Notes: generated from the sequence alone by a model not told the origin. A stretch of 64,000 bases of DNA from Mucilaginibacter aurantiaciroseus (GCF_024055595.1 NZ_JAMXOF010000001.1:558001-622000), one strand, 5' to 3'. Shown: positions 51,163-61,274, numbered from the stretch's first letter. Numbers and translations: made by a program.

Positions 51163-52449
51163 TTACCTGCTTTTTATATCAGTATAATCTTTATTGGTTT
51201 CACCAACATAGATCTGGCGTGGGCGGCCAATAGGTTCCTTGTTCGCTTTCATTTCTTTCCATTGGGCAATCCATCCCGGCAGGCGGCCTAAGGCAAACAG
51301 CACGGTAAACATTTCTGTAGGGAAACCAAGCGCGGTATAAATAATACCCGAGTAAAAATCTACATTAGGGTAAAGCTTACGTTCAACAAAGTAAGGGTCG
51401 CTTAAAGCAACTTCTTCCAGTTTTTTGGCTATCTCTAAAGTTTCGTCGTTGATGCCTAATTTCTCAAGGATATCATAGCAGGCCTTTTTAATGATCTTGG
51501 CGCGCGGGTCGAAGTTTTTGTACACACGGTGGCCAAAACCCATTAATCGAAAAGGATCGTTCTTGTCTTTTGCTTTGGCAACCCATTTATCAACGTCGCC
51601 GCCGTCTTCTTTAATTTTTTGAAGCATTTCTACAACAGCCTGGTTTGCACCGCCATGAAGCGGGCCCCAAAGTGCCGAGATCCCTGCAGATATAGAAGCG
51701 TAAAGGTTAGCATCTGATGAACCAACGATACGCACGGTAGATGTAGAGCAGTTTTGCTCATGATCTGCATGCAGTATCAGTAATTTATTCATCGCGCTTA
51801 CTACAACAGGGTCAATTTCGGTATCCTCGGTACGCTGGCCAAAGGTCATGTGAAGAAAGTTTGTCACATAATCCATTTTATTGCGAGGGTAAATAACCGG
51901 ATGCCCTAACGATTTTTTATAGATCCAAGATACTATCGTGCTCATTTTAGCAATAAGCTTAATGATCTCGATGTTGATCTCTTCGGCAGACAGGCCTTGT
52001 TTTAAAGATGCAGGATTAAATGCAGCCAAAGCGCCAATTAACGATGACAACTGACCCATTGGGTGCGAACCCGAAGGGAAACCATCGAAGAACTTTTTCA
52101 TATCCTCGTGTACAAGGGTATGGTGGCTTATTTCAAACTCGAAAGCTTGCAATTGGTCTGTAGTTGGCAGTTTACCGTATATCAACAAATAAGCAACCTC
52201 AATAAATGTCGATTTTTCGGCAAGTTGCTCAATTGGGTAACCGCGATATTTTAATATACCTACTTCGCCATCTAAAAAAGTGATGGCACTTTTGGTGGCA
52301 CCTGTATTTTTGTAACCAATATCTAAGGTAACATAACCGGTTAGGTCGCGCAGTTTAGAAATATCAATAGCCTTTTCGCCTTCGGTACCTTCTATTACCG
52401 GCAAATCGTATGTTTTATCACCAATTTTTAATTGTGCAGTTTCAGACAT
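51163..52449 (-). CDS. gltA: Citrate synthase
   Basis: Condenses oxaloacetate and acetyl-CoA at the entry to the TCA cycle. From the ATG at 52449 it has 428 residues, as in the hexameric Gram-negative type. Catalytic signatures are LHGGANQAVVEML and GFGHRVYKNFDPRAK, with the active Asp late in the sequence. A TACATTTG -7 box lies 22 bases upstream, inside the longer TTG-started frame, which I therefore reject. Confidence 0.96.
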   Translation of the reverse strand: MSETAQLKIGDKTYDLPVIEGTEGEKAIDISKLRDLTGYVTLDIGYKNTGATKSAITFLDGEVGILKYRGYPIEQLAEKSTFIEVAYLLIYGKLPTTDQLQAFEFEISHHTLVHEDMKKFFDGFPSGSHPMGQLSSLIGALAAFNPASLKQGLSAEEINIEIIKLIAKMSTIVSWIYKKSLGHPVIYPRNKMDYVTNFLHMTFGQRTEDTEIDPVVVSAMNKLLILHADHEQNCSTSTVRIVGSSDANLYASISAGISALWGPLHGGANQAVVEMLQKIKEDGGDVDKWVAKAKDKNDPFRLMGFGHRVYKNFDPRAKIIKKACYDILEKLGINDETLEIAKKLEEVALSDPYFVERKLYPNVDFYSGIIYTALGFPTEMFTVLFALGRLPGWIAQWKEMKANKEPIGRPRQIYVGETNKDYTDIKSR

Positions 52450-52470
52450 AGAAAAAATATGTATTTGCAA

Positions 52471-52478
52471 CAAATGTA
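52471..52478 (-). promoter_or_regulatory. -7 box TACATTTG for gltA
   Basis: TAnnTTTG match on the minus strand 22 bases before the gltA ATG. Confidence 0.4.
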
Positions 52479-52596
52479 AATAAATCTGCGTATTAATGGC
52501 CTGTAAGATATATTTACTCTTTGTAAAATTCTTATTAACTAATTATTGTTAACCACCCAATTTTGTTTGGCTTAAATAAAAATTTCCCTACTGTAT

Positions 52597-55500
52597 ATGT
52601 CATTTAAAAACAGGGCGCTGCTATTGGTTGAAAACGACATAACTATTTACAGGCTTATTTTATTGGGCTTATTAATAGCCAGCCCTGCGCTGCATTACCT
52701 TTGTTTCGATAATTCTTACGACCCGCTTTGGCTGCGAGCTATTAACTGCGCTTTTTGTCTGGTAACATTGGGGTTATCTTACAGTAAAAATAAAGGACTT
52801 TTTAAAGCTATGGTATATACCACCATATGCTCTTTCCTTTTTGTAAATAATTTTGTGCTGATTAGTGTAAACGGTTTTTCGCACGTTTATGTTTTTAGTT
52901 CTATCACTATATTTATTGCGTTATCGTTATTCTGTAAACAACGGCGCGAATTTGTAAGTATCAGCCTCGTTAATTTTGTAGCGGTTGTTGCCGCTTATTA
53001 CACGGCACCAAAAGTTGCCATATCGGTTAACATATTAATAATTTTGCTGTGTATATTTACCGTGATAGCCTACGTGTCGTTTTTAGTGATGCTGGCATAT
53101 AAAATGCAGTTTACCAAAGCGGTAAATAATATTATACAACTTAACGAATCACTTTTAACCAATACCGAAAAGCTGCGCCACAGCCAGCAGCAAATGCACG
53201 CGCTGATAAGTTCGGTTAACGATAGTATTTTCGAGTTTGATGAGAACCGTATTTGCATTAACGTTTGGTTTGGCCCCAACAGCCCCGATTATTTAACGGT
53301 TGATGCATTCTTGAATAAAACTATTGTCGAAGCCATTGGCCCCGAAAGGGCTAAGCCTTTTGATGAAGTGTATGAAGATGTAATGCGCTTTCAAAAAACC
53401 ACCACGGTAGAATTTCAATCGGTTTATGGCGAGCCGGGCTGGTTTGTAGCCAAAGCCTCGCCGGTGCTTGATGTTCATGGCAATTACACCAAACGCATCT
53501 CGGTTTCGGTAACAGATATTTCTGAGCAAAAGAAACATGCCGACGCCCTTATCGAAAATAAAAATCTTTTGTTACAGGCGCAGGATATTGCCAAAACCGG
53601 TAACTGGTGGTACGATGACGAAACCAAAGAAAACTACTGGTCTGAAAGTCTTTTTAAAATTTTAGAAGTTGATGAAGCGCCTGAAGATTTAAGCCGTTTT
53701 GAATATTACATGGGCATGGTTCACCCCGATGATCGTGAGCTTGCTGTTAACTATTTCACCAACATCAATTCCGTTAGCGAAAATAGTTTGGAGCATAAAT
53801 TCATCACACCACAGGGTAACCTTAAATATCTGAGGATCTTACGCGGTGAGGTATCACAGAACGAAGATGGTAGTTTAAAACGGGTAGTAGGCATTATACA
53901 GGATATTACCGATTCTAAGCTGGCCGAAAAAGCTGTAAAGGTTAGCCAGGCCGAATTAATAGAGGCACAAACCATTGCCAAAATTGGTAACTGGAAATAC
54001 GATAGCAACACACACATGCTATCGTGGAGCGACGAGGTAAATTCTATTTACGAGATTGAAAACCAAGATGGTTCAGCATCGCGCTTTGGCCGGATGCTAC
54101 TAAACCAAATCCACCCCGATGATAAATATATTGTAAAACATCTGTTTAAAAGTGGCGATAGCAGCGGTTCGTCCTACGAATACCGCATCATTACCCCAAG
54201 CGGCACTGTCAAGCACATTAGTGTTATTACCGGCAAATTAATGTACCGCGAGGATGGCAGCGTGCGCAAGATCATCGGCACCCTGCAGGATATTACCCAA
54301 CGCAAACAGGCCGAAATTGATTATCGCCGTACCGAAAATAAATACCGACTGGTGCTGGAAACCATTAAACTGGCAGCTTTATCGTTAAATGCTGATGGTA
54401 AAGTTATTTTTTGTAACAAGTACCTGGCAAACCTGCTTGGGTACAGCCAGATGGAAATATTGGGTATGGACTGGATGGAACATTTTGTACCACACGAACA
54501 TCAAGACATCCTGAAAATATGGTTCAAAACAAACTCGATACGGGCACACTACGTTAATCCTATTATTTGCCGCGACGGCGAACTGCGCACCATTAGCTGG
54601 CAAAACACGGTTAGTTATGATGAGAACGGCAACATTAAAGAAACCACCAGTATTGGCGAGGATATTACAGTACAGCAAAAAGTAAGGCAGGAACTGATCT
54701 CGGCTAAGGAACAGGCCGAGCGTTCGTCGCACTTTAAATCGGAGTTTTTGTCGATCATGAGCCACGAGATCCGCACGCCCATGAATGCGGTTATTGGCAC
54801 AACAAACCTCCTGCTCGAAGAAAACCCCAAGCCCGAGCAATTAGAATACCTGAACACCCTAAAATTTAGCAGCGAGAGTTTGTTGGCTATCATCAACGAC
54901 ATTTTAGATTATAATAAGATAGAGGCTGGTAAACTTCAATTAAGCAATATACCGTTCAACATCCACCAACTGGTGCAAAACATCAGGCAATCATTCTATG
55001 CCAAAGCGGTTGAAAAGAACCTGGATATTGAACTGATTGCCGACGAAACTATCCCCGACTTTTTAATGGGCGACCAAATCCGCCTTGGTCAGATATTAAT
55101 AAACCTCGTAAGCAATGCCGTTAAATTTACCCATGAGGGAAAAGTAAGCATCATCCTTGAAAAGGAACAGCTGAACAGCGATGAGGTGAGCATCAAGTTC
55201 ACTATTAACGATACAGGCATCGGTATAGCAGCAGAGAATATGGTTATCGTGTTCGATCCGTTTATACAAGGCCCGCAAACCATTACCCATAATTATGGGG
55301 GAACCGGCCTTGGCTTAACCATTACCAAACGCCTTATAGAGCTTTACGAAAGTAGCATCCAGGTATTTAGTGAACTGGGGAAAGGCACCAGCTTTACTTT
55401 CAGCATCCGCTTCAAAACTGCCGCGCCTGTTACCGAACCGGAGTACACCAATGCCATTGCAGATATTGTATTGCCGCTAAATCTTAATGGGATGAACATT

Positions 55501-55878
55501 TTGGTAGTTGATGATAACAAGATGAACCTGATGATCGCTTCCAAATTCCTAAAGAAATGGCAGGCTAAAGTAGATGAGGCCATGAATGGGCAAATTGCGG
55601 TTGATATGGTGAACGCCGGAAACTATGATATGGTTATTATGGACTTGCAGATGCCTGTAATGGATGGTTTTGAAGCTACCCGGGTCATCAAACTAAGCAA
55701 CCCTAACCTGCCTGTAATTGCTTTTACAGCCGATGCTATGCCCGAAACCCATAGTAAAGCCTACGAAGCCGGTATGTGCGATTATCTGACCAAGCCCTTT
55801 GTACCCGACACCTTATTTGAAAAAGTATCCAAACATCTAAAGCTGGTTATACCGGCGGATGATCTGAGCGGAATTTAG
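52597..55878 (+). CDS. Membrane multi-PAS hybrid histidine kinase
   Basis: A 1093-residue sensor kinase. About six transmembrane helices (18-175) and a short coiled coil (180-200) are followed by four PAS/PAC units (about 205-315, 325-440, 450-565, 575-690). The dimerisation domain has phospho-acceptor H723 in SHEIRTPMN. The ATPase domain carries DTGIGIAAEN and GGTGLGLTI. A C-terminal receiver has D1016 in MDLQMPVMDG. There is no Hpt domain or DNA-binding output, so a separate phosphotransfer partner is expected. No response regulator is adjacent. The signal is unknown. Confidence 0.93.
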   Translation: MSFKNRALLLVENDITIYRLILLGLLIASPALHYLCFDNSYDPLWLRAINCAFCLVTLGLSYSKNKGLFKAMVYTTICSFLFVNNFVLISVNGFSHVYVFSSITIFIALSLFCKQRREFVSISLVNFVAVVAAYYTAPKVAISVNILIILLCIFTVIAYVSFLVMLAYKMQFTKAVNNIIQLNESLLTNTEKLRHSQQQMHALISSVNDSIFEFDENRICINVWFGPNSPDYLTVDAFLNKTIVEAIGPERAKPFDEVYEDVMRFQKTTTVEFQSVYGEPGWFVAKASPVLDVHGNYTKRISVSVTDISEQKKHADALIENKNLLLQAQDIAKTGNWWYDDETKENYWSESLFKILEVDEAPEDLSRFEYYMGMVHPDDRELAVNYFTNINSVSENSLEHKFITPQGNLKYLRILRGEVSQNEDGSLKRVVGIIQDITDSKLAEKAVKVSQAELIEAQTIAKIGNWKYDSNTHMLSWSDEVNSIYEIENQDGSASRFGRMLLNQIHPDDKYIVKHLFKSGDSSGSSYEYRIITPSGTVKHISVITGKLMYREDGSVRKIIGTLQDITQRKQAEIDYRRTENKYRLVLETIKLAALSLNADGKVIFCNKYLANLLGYSQMEILGMDWMEHFVPHEHQDILKIWFKTNSIRAHYVNPIICRDGELRTISWQNTVSYDENGNIKETTSIGEDITVQQKVRQELISAKEQAERSSHFKSEFLSIMSHEIRTPMNAVIGTTNLLLEENPKPEQLEYLNTLKFSSESLLAIINDILDYNKIEAGKLQLSNIPFNIHQLVQNIRQSFYAKAVEKNLDIELIADETIPDFLMGDQIRLGQILINLVSNAVKFTHEGKVSIILEKEQLNSDEVSIKFTINDTGIGIAAENMVIVFDPFIQGPQTITHNYGGTGLGLTITKRLIELYESSIQVFSELGKGTSFTFSIRFKTAAPVTEPEYTNAIADIVLPLNLNGMNILVVDDNKMNLMIASKFLKKWQAKVDEAMNGQIAVDMVNAGNYDMVIMDLQMPVMDGFEATRVIKLSNPNLPVIAFTADAMPETHSKAYEAGMCDYLTKPFVPDTLFEKVSKHLKLVIPADDLSGI

Positions 55879-55990
55879 AGAGATCGTATATTTTGTCACC
55901 TGTATAGCGAAGGCGATCTGATAAGGGAATCAAAAGGTGGCGATGAGATGCTTCACAATTGTTTAGCTTGACAAGGATTGATTAGATTTA

Positions 55991-56053
55991 GTCAGTCTGA
56001 GCTTGTCGAAGACTTATCAAATCGATAAATGTTTCGACAAACACATCATGGCA
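55991..56053. repeat. TTCGACAAGCTC inverted repeat between kinase and GT39 genes
   Basis: GTCAGTCTGAGCTTGTCGAA faces GTTTCGACAAACACATCATG. Close relative of 62773-62834, here in the convergent gap. Confidence 0.8.
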
Positions 56054-56059
56054 CAATTT

Positions 56060-57616
56060 TTACTGTAACCTTTTCTTAGCCAGTTCTGCCTTGTAAACTT
56101 CGTTGAGCTTAAGCGATGGGTTGATGATGAGGTAGATCCGCGAATTATGTTCGCGGGCCAGCGGGTTTAATACTTTTCCTGTTTCGCGGTAGCTTTCTAC
56201 AAGCGGGCTAAGCCTGCGCTCTACGTTGTCATCATCATCCACATAAATAATATAGTGCGCGCTCAAACTATCTGCAGCCCAAAGCTGGAAACTGCTGTTT
56301 AGGCTGATCACTTCGGGCAAATTATATTTGTGCCTATAATGATGCAGCGCACCTGCCTGGCCGTAATTATCTGCAAATATTTGGGTGTGCTTTTGTTGCT
56401 CTGGGGTAAGGCTATGATAAGTATCAGCGGCTTTTTTAGCCATTTCGTCCCAGCCCAGCATGTCGGCATAATCTTGGGTTAGGGGATGCTGTTTTTGGTC
56501 TTCCCATTTCGTGAGGAAGGCAAGAAACGGTAAATGCTGTTGGGTGCTTTTGATGAAGTTAACCGTACGGCCAAGCGGTAGTATTGGCAATACCAGTGGC
56601 AGTAATAGCAGGTTAGGAACAATAAATAGTAAAACGGCTAACGTGCGCAACACATAGTAGGTACGGTTCAGCATCCGCTCTAAAGCGAACCCACCTGCTG
56701 CAAATAGCATAGGGTAGGCACCAAACAGGTAATAACTTTTACCGTTCATCTCCAGCAAGAACAAAAATATCAATATGTATGCGATAGCGAGATACCTGAA
56801 CCGGCGCAGTTTAAACGCGAATAGCAGAAAACAAAACCCGGTGAACCAAACAAATAGTGCAACACCATTTACCAATAACTGCTGCATCACAAAATCTATA
56901 GGCTTTACGTAATCAAGCTGGGTTTCGCGCAGTTCCCGCATATGGTGGATAACCGGCAAATGGTGCGCAAACTGCCAGATTATATTAGGAAGAAATAACA
57001 AAACGGCTATAAGCGCTGAGTAAATAACATGTTTATTAAACAACAACTTTCGCTCACGGCTAATAAGTATCCCTACAATAAGCGAGGCGGTAAAAAATGC
57101 CATGGTATATTTGGTAAGCATCCCTATACCTACAGCTGCACCAATCCAGTAAAGGTATTTTACATCTGCTGTATTTAAATACCTGGCAAATAGCCAAACC
57201 GTTAGCACCCACCAAAGTTGATCGAACACCACGGGTTGGAATAAATAACCGCTCGCGGCAAAGGCAGGGGCGAAGATCAGTGATAAACAAGCGATGGTGA
57301 TGGCATACCTGCGGCCACCCAATTCAGTGGTTATCTGGCCGGTAAGCCAAACAATAAAGCCGCTTGCTACAGTGCTGAAGATGCGCGCCGCAAAAACAGA
57401 ATCGCCAAAAACTTTAAGGGTTATTTTTGCCAGCAGGGCAATGAGTGGTGGTACTTCTTTATAACCCCAATCCAAATGGTCGCCTAAAACCAAGTGCAGT
57501 AACTCATCGCGGTGAAAGCCAAAATTGCTTATGGCAAGCAAATTAAGGATGATTTTTAACGCAACAAAGATCAGTATAAAGGTAGAATATGATGACCTTC
57601 GGTTTTTGTAAGGCAT
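56060..57616 (-). CDS. GT39-type membrane glycosyltransferase (PMT/ArnT-like)
   Basis: A polytopic membrane protein of 518 residues from the ATG at 57616. Around eleven hydrophobic helices are followed by a soluble C-terminal domain (about 390-518). The first periplasmic loop has the acidic motif HRDELLHL, with the catalytic Asp-Glu pair of PMT/ArnT enzymes, and KEVPPLIALL. Such enzymes move a sugar from a polyprenyl-phosphate carrier to protein, lipid A or another acceptor. Substrates are unknown. Confidence 0.87.
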   Translation of the reverse strand: MPYKNRRSSYSTFILIFVALKIILNLLAISNFGFHRDELLHLVLGDHLDWGYKEVPPLIALLAKITLKVFGDSVFAARIFSTVASGFIVWLTGQITTELGGRRYAITIACLSLIFAPAFAASGYLFQPVVFDQLWWVLTVWLFARYLNTADVKYLYWIGAAVGIGMLTKYTMAFFTASLIVGILISRERKLLFNKHVIYSALIAVLLFLPNIIWQFAHHLPVIHHMRELRETQLDYVKPIDFVMQQLLVNGVALFVWFTGFCFLLFAFKLRRFRYLAIAYILIFLFLLEMNGKSYYLFGAYPMLFAAGGFALERMLNRTYYVLRTLAVLLFIVPNLLLLPLVLPILPLGRTVNFIKSTQQHLPFLAFLTKWEDQKQHPLTQDYADMLGWDEMAKKAADTYHSLTPEQQKHTQIFADNYGQAGALHHYRHKYNLPEVISLNSSFQLWAADSLSAHYIIYVDDDDNVERRLSPLVESYRETGKVLNPLAREHNSRIYLIINPSLKLNEVYKAELAKKRLQ

Positions 57617-57745
57617 TATAGGGTTTATTGGTTTCGATAAAAATAGATAAAAAGAAATAATATCGAACAAGGAATTTAGAACTCCGAATAATGAAGTTAG
57701 TTCACTTCATTATTCGAAATTCAATATTTAGTATTCCATAATATC

Positions 57746-59053
57746 TTAAACGCGTTTTATATCAGCACCAAGCGCAATAAGGCGCTCATCTATATTTTGG
57801 TAGCCGCGTTCTATTTGCTCGATGTTGTAGATAGTAGATTGTCCCTGTGCCGATAATGCAGCGATTAGTAGCGATACTCCCGCGCGGATATCCGGCGAGG
57901 TCATGGAGATACCACGCAGCTGCACCATTTTATCAAGACCGATAACGGTAGCACGGTGCGGATCGCAAAGGATGATGTTTGCGCCCATATCCAGCAATTT
58001 GTCCACAAAGAATAAACGGCTTTCGAACATTTTCTGGTGAATCAATACCGATCCTTTTGCCTGTGTGGCTACTACCAACACGATGCTTAATAAGTCGGGG
58101 GTAAAGCCCGGCCATGGTGAATCTGCAACGGTTAGTAATGATCCATCTATGAAAGTATCAATCTCGTAATGGTCTTGTGATGGGATGTAAATATCATCAC
58201 CACGGCGTTCCAGTTTAATACCTAAGCGTTTAAATACGTCAGGGATCATCCCTAATTCGTCGTAATGCACATCTTTAATGGTGATCTCGGAACCCGTCAT
58301 GGCGGCAAGGCCAATGAACGAGCCTATTTCGATCATATCCGGCAGCATACGGTGCTCGGTACCACCAAGTTCGGTAACGCCTTCAATAGTCAGTAAGTTT
58401 GATGCGATGCCACTTATTTTGGCGCCCATGCGGTTAAGCATTTTACAAAGCTGCTGCAGGTAAGGTTCGCAGGCCGCGTTGTAAATGGTGGTTGTCCCTT
58501 TTGACAGTACCGCTGCCATTACAATGTTTGCCGTACCGGTTACCGATGCTTCATCAAGCAGGATGTAAGTACCCTGCAGGTTTGATGCATCTACGTTATA
58601 AAAACCGTTCTCGGGATTAAAATCAAAGCGTGCGCCCAGTTTCTCGAAACCCAGGAAGTGGGTATCCAGCCTGCGGCGGCCAATTTTGTCGCCACCCGGT
58701 TTTGGGATAGACGCCTTGCCAAAACGTGCTAACAGCGGGCCCAATATCATAATAGAGCCGCGTAAACCGCCGCCCTTGGTTTTAAATGCTTCAGAATTAA
58801 AGAAATCTTGGTCAATCTCTTTGGCTTCGAATGTGCAGGTATCGCGCGATGTGCGGTTAACCTTAACGCCCATGTCGCCCAGTAATTCTATCAGTTTGTT
58901 AACATCCTGTATATCAGGAATATTACTGATGGTCATTTTTTCGCCGGTTAATAAAACCGCCGCTATAATTTGTAATGCTTCGTTTTTAGCGCCTTGGGGG
59001 ATGATCTCGCCTTTAAGCTTTTTACCGCCCTGTATTTCGAATGCGTTTCTCAT
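57746..59053 (-). CDS. murA: UDP-N-acetylglucosamine 1-carboxyvinyltransferase, Asp-type active site
   Basis: MurA performs the first committed step of peptidoglycan synthesis, joining enolpyruvate to UDP-GlcNAc. The 435-residue length and motifs (IIPQGAKNEAL with K23, RGSIMILGPLLAR) are normal. The catalytic-loop residue that is Cys115 in E. coli is Asp here: PGGDKIGRRRLD, D122 (codon GAC at 58690-58688). In other species this Cys-to-Asp change leaves the enzyme active but insensitive to fosfomycin. The DUF4290 gene lies upstream on the same strand. Confidence 0.95.
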   Translation of the reverse strand: MRNAFEIQGGKKLKGEIIPQGAKNEALQIIAAVLLTGEKMTISNIPDIQDVNKLIELLGDMGVKVNRTSRDTCTFEAKEIDQDFFNSEAFKTKGGGLRGSIMILGPLLARFGKASIPKPGGDKIGRRRLDTHFLGFEKLGARFDFNPENGFYNVDASNLQGTYILLDEASVTGTANIVMAAVLSKGTTTIYNAACEPYLQQLCKMLNRMGAKISGIASNLLTIEGVTELGGTEHRMLPDMIEIGSFIGLAAMTGSEITIKDVHYDELGMIPDVFKRLGIKLERRGDDIYIPSQDHYEIDTFIDGSLLTVADSPWPGFTPDLLSIVLVVATQAKGSVLIHQKMFESRLFFVDKLLDMGANIILCDPHRATVIGLDKMVQLRGISMTSPDIRAGVSLLIAALSAQGQSTIYNIEQIERGYQNIDERLIALGADIKRV

Positions 59054-59056
59054 TTT

Positions 59057-59205
59057 TAGTTGATGGTTGATAATTCATAGTTCATGGCCTAATTCATATG
59101 GTCAGATCATGCTTATGGCACAAAGATTATAAAATAATCGCGATTATAGCCTGTAGCAAATTCTTGCTATGAACGATTAGCCATCAACTATGAACTAATG
59201 ATCAA
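59057..59205. repeat. GTTGATGGTTGAT/CCATCAACTATGAAC inverted repeat
   Basis: Left arm 59057-59087 (words TTGATGGTTGAT, TTCATAGTTCATGG) and right arm 59171-59205 (GCCATCAACTATGAACTAAT). Related to 11471-11525. Confidence 0.6.
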
Positions 59206-59967
59206 TTAGTATTTTTTTGCCCCTCCCGGGTTACGGTTGCGGTTGTTTTGGTTGTTGTTATTGTTGCTGCGCGGGTTGTTATTATTGGTACGCCCGCCGC
59301 TGCTGCTACCACCACTGCCACTGCGGTTGTTTTGGTTATTGTTGGTACGCCCGCGGCTGTTGTTATTGTTCTGGTTGTTTTGGTATGGGTTAGCACGGAA
59401 CTCGACACGGTTTAGGTTGATGTTTTCTTCCAGTTTTAATGTGCCGCCGGATAATGCGTAAAGATCCGACAGAATGGTTTCATCAGCAACCGAATCTTTG
59501 TTCCACTGCACGTAAGCCATTTTCATGAAGTTGGCTATCGCCTGCACCATGTGGCGTTTACGCTCCGGCTCTTCAATCGCTTTGGCCTTCTCGATCATCA
59601 TCTCGATGGTTTTACCATAGTGCTTGTACCTGATACGCTGATGCGGGTATTTAAGCGGGTCGGGTTTCATGTGGATGGCCTCCGGGCTTGGTTTTGGGTA
59701 CGGCGAATCAACATCCAACTGAAAATCTGAAATGATGTGCAGATGATCCCAAAGTTTGTGTTTAAAATCGGCCACATCGCGCAGGTGCGGGTTTAAAAAG
59801 CCCATCAGGTCTATCACTACCTGCGCGTATTTGTTGCGCTCGTCTTTTGTTGGTAACGCCACGATGTATTTCACCATGTTTTGTACGTTACGGCCGTATT
59901 CGGTTAATAAAAGTTTATTCCTGGTTGAGTTATAATCAAACGGACCAGGCAAATTTGTTAATGCCAT
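59206..59967 (-). CDS. DUF4290 family protein with Asn/Gly/Arg-rich tail
   Basis: A 253-residue protein of a family confined, as far as I know, to Bacteroidota and usually found next to murA, as here. The ordered part (1-190) is helical, with conserved-looking stretches FDYNSTRNKLLLTEYGRN and HLRDVADFKHKLWDHLH. Residues 191-253 form a low-complexity tail of Asn runs and RGR, RSGSGG and GGR segments, resembling RGG-type RNA-binding tails. No enzymatic motif is seen and the function is unknown. Confidence 0.85.
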   Translation of the reverse strand: MALTNLPGPFDYNSTRNKLLLTEYGRNVQNMVKYIVALPTKDERNKYAQVVIDLMGFLNPHLRDVADFKHKLWDHLHIISDFQLDVDSPYPKPSPEAIHMKPDPLKYPHQRIRYKHYGKTIEMMIEKAKAIEEPERKRHMVQAIANFMKMAYVQWNKDSVADETILSDLYALSGGTLKLEENINLNRVEFRANPYQNNQNNNNSRGRTNNNQNNRSGSGGSSSGGRTNNNNPRSNNNNNQNNRNRNPGGAKKY

Positions 59968-60162
59968 GTATTTTTTTATTTAAATAAATTGTCTTGAAGA
60001 TGTTTTCGGTGCATGGACAGTTTCTTAGAACATAGGGCAGAAACCGGAGAACCGAAATGAATTAGTACGAAGTACTAACGCAAATATAGTATAAATGTGT
60101 TAATGTACATTTTTTTTAAACCGACATTTAATTCGCTTAATTTAGCGATAAGCAATTCTACC

Positions 60163-61266
60163 ATGTCAGTTACCATCACTTCCATCGATATATACCGTTT
60201 CAGTATCCCCATGAAGCCGTTTACCATTGCAACCGGTACTATGGACCACGCGCAAAATGTGTTTATCCGCATCCATACTGATATTGGTTTTTATGGCGTG
60301 GGCGAATGTTCAGCCTTCCCGATGATCGTTGGCGAAACGCAGGATACCTGTTTGGTGATGGCTAAATATTTTGCCGGGTTGTGGATAGGCAAGGATGCGC
60401 TTGATATCCCCGCCCGGATGCAGCAATTACATGATGCCGTTGCGGGTAACACTACTATTAAGAGCGCATTTGATATTGCACTTTTTGATATTGCGGCTAA
60501 GAACGCGGGCAAGCCTTTATACCAATTTTTGGGAGGAGAGAAGCGTGTGATAGAAAGCGATATCACCATTGGCATCAGTACGCCGGAAGTTATGGCAAAG
60601 AAAGCAATCGACTTTAAAGCATCCGGCGCAAATATCCTGAAAGTAAAACTGGGCAAAGGTGCCGAAACCGATGTGGAACGCATTAAGCAAATTCGCGAGG
60701 ATGTTGGTCCGCAAATGAAGATAAGGGTTGACGCCAACCAGGGCTGGAGTTTTGATGATGCTGTTTTTGCTTTGCTGGCGATTGGCGCCTACGATATTGA
60801 GTTTTGCGAACAACCCATGCGCACCTGGTACAACGACCGCCTGCCCGAACTGATGAAGTTATCGCCCGTAAAAATCATGGCTGACGAAAGTGTGTATAAC
60901 CATCACGATGCGAGGATGCAGATAGAAAGCAATTCATGCGATTACATCAATATCAAAATGGCAAAATCGGGCGGGATATTAGAAGCTAAGAAAATTCACG
61001 ACATAGCTGTCGAGCGTGGCATCCCCTGTATGATGGGTGGTATGCTGGAAAGCCGAATAGCCCTGAGCGCAAAGCTGCATTTTGTTTACGCCAGCCCCAA
61101 TATTCATTTTTATGATATGGATACCTGCATGCTCGGCCATCTTGTTGACCCGTGCGTTGGCGGTGTTACTTACGATGGCTACAAACTAAACATCAGTAAC
61201 GCTATTGGTATCGGAGCAGATGCTGATGAGGAGTTTTTGAGTGGGTGTGACAAAATTACTATCTGA
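60163..61266 (+). CDS. Dipeptide epimerase (L-Ala-D/L-Glu type)
   Basis: A 367-residue enolase-superfamily enzyme that epimerises dipeptides such as those from murein recycling. The KxK base motif is LKVKLGKG, metal ligands are in RVDANQGW, FCEQP and MADESV, and the second base Lys is in NIKMAKSGG. A DMD (DxD) motif near the end is characteristic of dipeptide epimerases. I chose the ATG at 60163; the longer frame begins in AT-rich leader DNA. The convergent M20 dipeptidase is a plausible functional partner. Confidence 0.9.
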   Translation: MSVTITSIDIYRFSIPMKPFTIATGTMDHAQNVFIRIHTDIGFYGVGECSAFPMIVGETQDTCLVMAKYFAGLWIGKDALDIPARMQQLHDAVAGNTTIKSAFDIALFDIAAKNAGKPLYQFLGGEKRVIESDITIGISTPEVMAKKAIDFKASGANILKVKLGKGAETDVERIKQIREDVGPQMKIRVDANQGWSFDDAVFALLAIGAYDIEFCEQPMRTWYNDRLPELMKLSPVKIMADESVYNHHDARMQIESNSCDYINIKMAKSGGILEAKKIHDIAVERGIPCMMGGMLESRIALSAKLHFVYASPNIHFYDMDTCMLGHLVDPCVGGVTYDGYKLNISNAIGIGADADEEFLSGCDKITI

Positions 61267-61274
61267 ATCTGAAT

